A stretch of 9,135 nucleotides of DNA from positions 1 to 9,135 of the forward strand of contig JAAZCN010000062.1 of NCBI GenBank assembly GCA_012513245.1. Reading direction: 5' to 3'. Source of the DNA: Synergistaceae bacterium (GTDB lineage Bacteria > Synergistota > Synergistia > Synergistales > Synergistaceae). Positions 6,071 through 9,135 of this stretch are shown here, piece after piece. Made by a program: the position numbers and the translations under genes. The first letter of the stretch is position 1. Each line of letters starts with the position of its first letter. The notes beneath the pieces were generated by a model. The model had not been told where the DNA came from and did no database searches. It saw only the letters and a program-made list of their open reading frames with translations.

Positions 6071-6107
6071 GACATTAAATATTATAGCGACAGAATTTTA
6101 GTGTCTA
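6071..6107 (-). promoter_or_regulatory. pgm promoter with overlapping inverted repeat
   Basis: On the minus strand a perfect TATAAT (6081-6086) is preceded by TAGACA (6102-6107), five of six to the -35 consensus, but the spacer is only 15 bp. An inverted repeat, GACATTAAA (6071-6079) with TTTAGTGTC (6097-6105, one G-T pair), brackets the -10 box and overlaps the -35. It could be an operator. The predicted start is near 6074, giving a leader of about 65 nt. Confidence 0.45.
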
Positions 6108-6127
6108 ACAGCGATAGTTATTATTAC

Positions 6128-6152
6128 CCCGGGCCGGCAGGTCCGGGTTTTT
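6128..6152 (+). terminator. Intrinsic terminator with no assigned gene, plus strand
   Basis: CCCGGGCC (6128-6135) pairs with GGTCCGGG (6140-6147) through 8 bp including one G-T, closing a GGCA tetraloop, followed at once by TTTTT. This is a compact, convincing intrinsic terminator for plus-strand transcription. No plus-strand gene is seen upstream before hcp, which ends about 1.9 kb away behind its own hairpin, and the rmuC promoter lies downstream of it. It may insulate rmuC or end a small or antisense RNA. Confidence 0.75.
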
Positions 6153-6171
6153 GATAGTAGTTTTTTTATTT

Positions 6172-6200
6172 TTCAAGCTTTTACTCTTTTAGTTTATAAT
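6172..6200 (+). promoter_or_regulatory. Promoter of rmuC
   Basis: A perfect -10 TATAAT (6195-6200) has a poor -35 (TTCAAG, 6172-6177) at 17 bp. The upstream stretch 6148-6190 is very T-rich, which could act as an UP-like element. Transcription would start near 6207, about 27 nt before the ATG. Confidence 0.5.
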
Positions 6201-6233
6201 AGTTTTTTGAAACGAAGGAGAGGTGCCAGCAGA

Positions 6234-7568
6234 ATGCATTTATTTATAGTGATCGCGGCGGCGGCTTTTCTTGTTGCTGCCTATATCATATCATCGGTTG
6301 CGAGGCTCAAGGAGAACAGCGCCGCTATGGAGCAGGTATCAAGAGAACTTTTGGTCAGACTGCAGAATATAGAAGGAAAGCTTGATGATACTGAACGCGA
6401 CATAAACGCAGAATTTGTCTCTATGAGAAAAGAGCAGCGGGATGAAGCCAGGTCGGGACGAGAAGAGCAATCCAAAGGTCTGACCTCTTTCGGTGATGCT
6501 CAATCGAAGAGGATCAAGGAGATCGGTGATCTTCAGAGAGAAAGCCTGGAAGCTTTTTCACAGCAGCTTACAAACATCAGCCGTCTGAACGAGGAAAAGC
6601 TTGAGGCCATAAGAGGAACGGTTGAGGCAAAGCTTCAGGAGATCCATAAAAATAACGAGGAAAAGCTTGAAAAGATGCGCGCTACAGTTGATGAGCAGCT
6701 TCATTCAACCCTTGAAAAAAGGCTTGGAGAGGCTTTTTCAACGGTATCCGAGAGGCTCGAACTCGTCCATAAGGGTCTTGGAGAGATGAAAGCCCTTACA
6801 ACTGACGTTGGAGATCTTAAGAAGGTCCTTTCCAACGTCAAAATCAGGGGTACTTGGGGAGAGACTCAACTTCGGGCACTTCTTGAACAGATACTCACAA
6901 AGGACCAGTATGCCGAGAACGTCGCCGTAAGACCCAATTGCGGCGAAAGGGTCGAATTTGCGATATCCCTTCCGGGAGCTAATGACTTAGCCTTGCCTGT
7001 GTGGCTTCCTATAGACTCTAAGTTCCCGCTTGAAGATTATCAGAGGCTTGTGACAGCTTCTGAGAACGGGGATGTTCAGGCATTGGCGGATGCACAGAAA
7101 GCTCTGAAAAATCGCGTCATAGAAGAGGCCAGAACAATAAGGGACAAGTACCTGGAACCACCTTACACAACAGATTTCGGAATACTTTATCTTCCTGTCG
7201 AAGGTCTCTATGCTGAGATACTCAGAATAGACGGATTGTGCGACATCCTATCCCGAGAATACAGAGTGGTCCCATCGGGACCGACTACGATAGCTGCCCT
7301 GCTCAACAGCCTTCAGATGGGTTTCCGGACTCTTGCCATAGAAAAACGTTCAAGCGAGGTATGGATCCTTCTTGGGAAGGTCAAGACCGAATTCGATAAA
7401 TTTGGTTCAATACTCGAAAAGACAAGGCAAAAAATAGAACAGGCGGGAAAAGAGCTCGAGAATGCTGAAGTCAGGACCAGAGCGATCAAAAAGACACTAA
7501 GGACAGTCGAAGGCATCCCACTGGAAGCCGGAGAGGAAGATATGACCGAGGACTGTGAAATATCGTAA
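6234..7568 (+). CDS. rmuC: DNA recombination protein RmuC family
   Basis: RmuC-family proteins limit recombination at inverted or short repeats and carry a nuclease-like fold; the biochemical activity is not firmly established. The predicted protein has 444 residues. Residues 2-20 form a single hydrophobic N-terminal helix, so it is probably membrane-tethered with the rest in the cytoplasm. About 25-195 is a charged coiled coil that includes two tandem units of about 20 residues, each with EEKLE-(I/M)R-TV. The RmuC domain (about 200-385) shows RGTWGETQL (205-213), LPIDSKFP (258-265), DFGILYLPVEGLYAEIL and VPSGPTTIAALLNS. The ATG at 6234 is chosen over the upstream in-frame TTG at 6207: AAGGAGAGG (6215-6223) precedes it and the transmembrane helix starts at once, although the 10-nt spacing is long. 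It converges with the serpin gene. Confidence 0.93.
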   Translation: MHLFIVIAAAAFLVAAYIISSVARLKENSAAMEQVSRELLVRLQNIEGKLDDTERDINAEFVSMRKEQRDEARSGREEQSKGLTSFGDAQSKRIKEIGDLQRESLEAFSQQLTNISRLNEEKLEAIRGTVEAKLQEIHKNNEEKLEKMRATVDEQLHSTLEKRLGEAFSTVSERLELVHKGLGEMKALTTDVGDLKKVLSNVKIRGTWGETQLRALLEQILTKDQYAENVAVRPNCGERVEFAISLPGANDLALPVWLPIDSKFPLEDYQRLVTASENGDVQALADAQKALKNRVIEEARTIRDKYLEPPYTTDFGILYLPVEGLYAEILRIDGLCDILSREYRVVPSGPTTIAALLNSLQMGFRTLAIEKRSSEVWILLGKVKTEFDKFGSILEKTRQKIEQAGKELENAEVRTRAIKKTLRTVEGIPLEAGEEDMTEDCEIS

Positions 7569-7621
7569 ATGTTTCGTGCGCTGCTGCTGTTTATCTCACT
7601 TCAGCTTACATTATAAATTAC

Positions 7622-7672
7622 AAAAACTGTTGCTGCCCGAATCTATCAAAAAACATCATACAAGGCAGCAAC
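7622..7672 (-). terminator. Probable terminator of the serpin gene
   Basis: A perfect 9-bp inverted repeat, GTTGCTGCC (7629-7637) and GGCAGCAAC (7664-7672), begins 17 nt past the serpin stop codon. On the minus strand it is followed by AG and then five T (7626-7622). The 26-nt loop is large for an intrinsic terminator. On the plus strand there is no T-run, so I see no clear terminator for rmuC in 7569-7689. Confidence 0.55.
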
Positions 7673-7689
7673 GGATCATAAAAATCGTT

Positions 7690-9135
7690 TTATGGCTTAG
7701 TGTAGCGGCCTATAAATAAAATGGCCCCTGTCTGGTTGTCTTTGATCATATAAATAAACGGCCTGTCTGCCTTGAATTCAATCGTTTCCTCGGGATCATG
7801 CATTATAGAAGTCTTTGTCATTATCACAGCTGTTGCCGCAGCTGCTTCTGTGCCTTCTTCTCCGACTTCAAGGAATGTCTTGTGGATCGCTGCCCCAATA
7901 TAAAGATTTTTCTTTCCGTTCATTCCCGAAAAATCTGCCTTACCGGCGTTGAACGCACTAGCCATCCCCATTCCCTTGAGTGCTTCACTAAGTTCGAAAC
8001 TCTGTTCTGTCTTAAATTTCGGGATAGTCAGCCGAACTTTTTGAGAGGTGAGAAAAGCAGTCCATTCCACAAAATTCAGATGGTTTAGTTTTTGTTCAAT
8101 TTTCTCAAGTTTTGTCCCTTTTTGAGGTAGAAGTATCAGCATTGAAAACCTGTTGTTCGTGTAGGGTATATCGACTATTTCAAGGTCACTCTCTTTAGAG
8201 TATCTGACTTTTTTGTCAGTCTTGGTCATCATAACAGTAGGGACAGATTCAGTGGGGCTTATATGAAAAGGCACGGCTCTGGAATTTTGAGGATCAAATT
8301 TATTCATCCAGTCAGATTTGAAATAAACAGCGTTAGTAAGTACAAGTGTGGTGCCTTTTTTCAGTACTCCCTCACCTATGAGGTTTTTTATTTTGCCTTC
8401 TGTCTCCTTGTCCACCCAATTGTTTATTGTTGTTCGGGCTTCTTTTGATTTTTCCCTGTAATTCAGTGGAGTAAGCGAGGCTTCATAGAAGCAGCGTATT
8501 TTCTCAGTATAGTTGTCAAGCAGGTTTTCGTCCTTTGCAGGCCAGATGGCATTGGCTGTTTTAACCGTTGCTGTATCATCCGGAACTGAGTTAATGTCAT
8601 TTATCAGAGCGGACATGCTTCGGTGTATCTCCGGGGTTAGATGGAGCACACTCTCCATTTCTCTCGCTGTTTTTCCTTCTGCTCCTGCGTAAGTCATAGA
8701 TAGTGCAGAAGAAACGCTGTATGGGGATATGAATAGGCCGTTCGTGTTCTTTGCCGCAAAATACCTGTAAATGTCGAAAGTGAATTTATTTACAGATCTC
8801 ACAGCCTGAAAATTTAGCGGCCTTTCTTTTGAGCTTGACGTATCTGATATTTCTATTGCAGTCAAACCAGCGGCAAGTGCCATGTCCTCAAGCTCAGTCC
8901 TGATTTTGTCAAAATTCTGACCTTTAGCTTCAAGTTCGTTCCTGTATCCGTTTATGAGCTGCCTCATACTGCAAAGCTGATCATCTCCCATTTTTGAAGG
9001 ATCAGTTATGATTTTTTTAATAGCTTCTATTATCATTGCTGCTGCCTGTTCTTTCGTATAAGAGCTCTCACCGGGTATTATTTTCTCTTTGATCAGGTCC
9101 TTATTGGAGAGTGCTTCAAGAGAATGGTATGTCCA
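7690..9135 (-). CDS. Serpin-family protease inhibitor with SLH-like N-terminal region (5' end outside window)
   Basis: Serpins inhibit serine or cysteine proteases by a suicide mechanism in which the reactive-centre loop inserts into a beta-sheet. The visible part has 481 residues and the frame is still open at 9135, so the true start is off the window; the ATG at 9036 has no upstream ribosome site. First comes an SLH-like segment (8940-9135; see its entry), then a short Ser-rich linker. The serpin domain starts near NFQAVRSVNKFTFDIY (about 8814). Hallmarks: SPYSVSSALSMTYAGAEGKT, LTNAVYFKSDW, hinge GEEGTEAAAATAV (inhibitory-type small residues), and C-terminal FKADRPFIYMIKD-TGAILFIGRY. By standard counting from the hinge the P1-P1' bond is Thr-Ser, with Lys at P2. 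The intact Ala-rich hinge argues for a true inhibitor. Export to the envelope is inferred; the signal peptide would lie beyond 9135. Confidence 0.92.
   Translation of the reverse strand, partial: WTYHSLEALSNKDLIKEKIIPGESSYTKEQAAAMIIEAIKKIITDPSKMGDDQLCSMRQLINGYRNELEAKGQNFDKIRTELEDMALAAGLTAIEISDTSSSKERPLNFQAVRSVNKFTFDIYRYFAAKNTNGLFISPYSVSSALSMTYAGAEGKTAREMESVLHLTPEIHRSMSALINDINSVPDDTATVKTANAIWPAKDENLLDNYTEKIRCFYEASLTPLNYREKSKEARTTINNWVDKETEGKIKNLIGEGVLKKGTTLVLTNAVYFKSDWMNKFDPQNSRAVPFHISPTESVPTVMMTKTDKKVRYSKESDLEIVDIPYTNNRFSMLILLPQKGTKLEKIEQKLNHLNFVEWTAFLTSQKVRLTIPKFKTEQSFELSEALKGMGMASAFNAGKADFSGMNGKKNLYIGAAIHKTFLEVGEEGTEAAAATAVIMTKTSIMHDPEETIEFKADRPFIYMIKDNQTGAILFIGRYTKP
7807..7860 (-). other. 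Serpin reactive-centre loop
   Basis: Codes for the segment from P17 Glu through P1' Ser: E-E-G-T-E-A-A-A-A-T-A-V-I-M-T-K-T-S. P15 Gly, P14 Thr and P12-P9 Ala match the inhibitory consensus. After P1' there are about six more residues than in alpha-1-antitrypsin before the conserved RPF, so the exposed loop is long and the bond actually attacked could be shifted, for example to follow the Lys. Confidence 0.7.
8940..9135 (-). other. SLH-like anchoring region at the serpin N-terminus
   Basis: Reading minus from 9135, in frame with the serpin, the protein runs W-T-Y-H-S-L-E-A-L, then KDLIKEKIIPGE, then SSYTKEQAAAMIIEAI. This matches the end of an S-layer-homology repeat (W-x-Y-x-A-L-x-x-L, G-L-I-x-G, T-R-x-E-x-A). 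Next comes a helical stretch, QLINGYRNELEAKGQNFDKI, like the linker after SLH modules in outer-membrane proteins of Synergistota, Thermotogota and Deinococcota. Only part of the module is visible and key glycines differ, so the call is moderate. Confidence 0.55.

Noticed and set aside
6207..6233. TTG start nine codons upstream for rmuC
   Set aside because: It coincides with the predicted transcription start, and the ribosome-binding sequence lies inside the extension, favouring the ATG at 6234.

Overview
This 9.1 kb window looks like chromosomal DNA of a strictly anaerobic, amino-acid-fermenting bacterium. My best guess is the phylum Synergistota, at moderate confidence. Three things point there: a class I (4Fe-4S) hybrid-cluster protein paired with the cysteine-rich ferredoxin common beside hcp in strict anaerobes, a two-membrane style SLH-like N-terminal module on an exported protein, and the general codon and protein style. 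No rRNA, tRNA, CRISPR array or insertion sequence is visible.

Left end (1-1117). A class IV PLP aminotransferase (55-888, minus) ends in a strong hairpin at the window edge. It diverges from an Rrf2-family regulator (1118-1528, plus). The regulator's promoter fits the -35/-10 consensus well (17 bp spacer), and a compact set of overlapping palindromes lies at the expected transcription start. That arrangement suggests autorepression by an Fe-S regulator.

Nitrogen/redox stress block (1118-4249, plus). The Rrf2 regulator, a ferredoxin-like protein (1855-2592) and hydroxylamine reductase/hybrid-cluster protein hcp (2648-4249) lie in the same orientation. The obvious reading is a redox- or NO-responsive detoxification unit: the regulator senses the stress through its three-Cys Fe-S site, the ferredoxin supplies electrons, and Hcp reduces NO or hydroxylamine. 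Between regulator and ferredoxin lies 326 bp of non-coding DNA holding three arrays of an 11-bp repeat (about eleven units, in both orientations). This is the least explained sequence in the window.

Middle (4250-6233). Hcp converges with phosphoglucomutase pgm (4398-6008, minus), and a strong hairpin between them has a T-run on the pgm side. pgm diverges from rmuC. The 225 bp between them carries a pgm promoter, an unexplained plus-strand intrinsic terminator and an rmuC -10 box downstream of that terminator.

Right end (6234-9135). rmuC (plus) converges on a serpin-family protease inhibitor gene (minus) that runs off the window. The frame stays open through the last 99 bases. That extra sequence reads like the end of an S-layer-homology (SLH) module followed by its usual helical linker, so the serpin appears to be a cell-envelope-anchored protein with its signal peptide outside the window.
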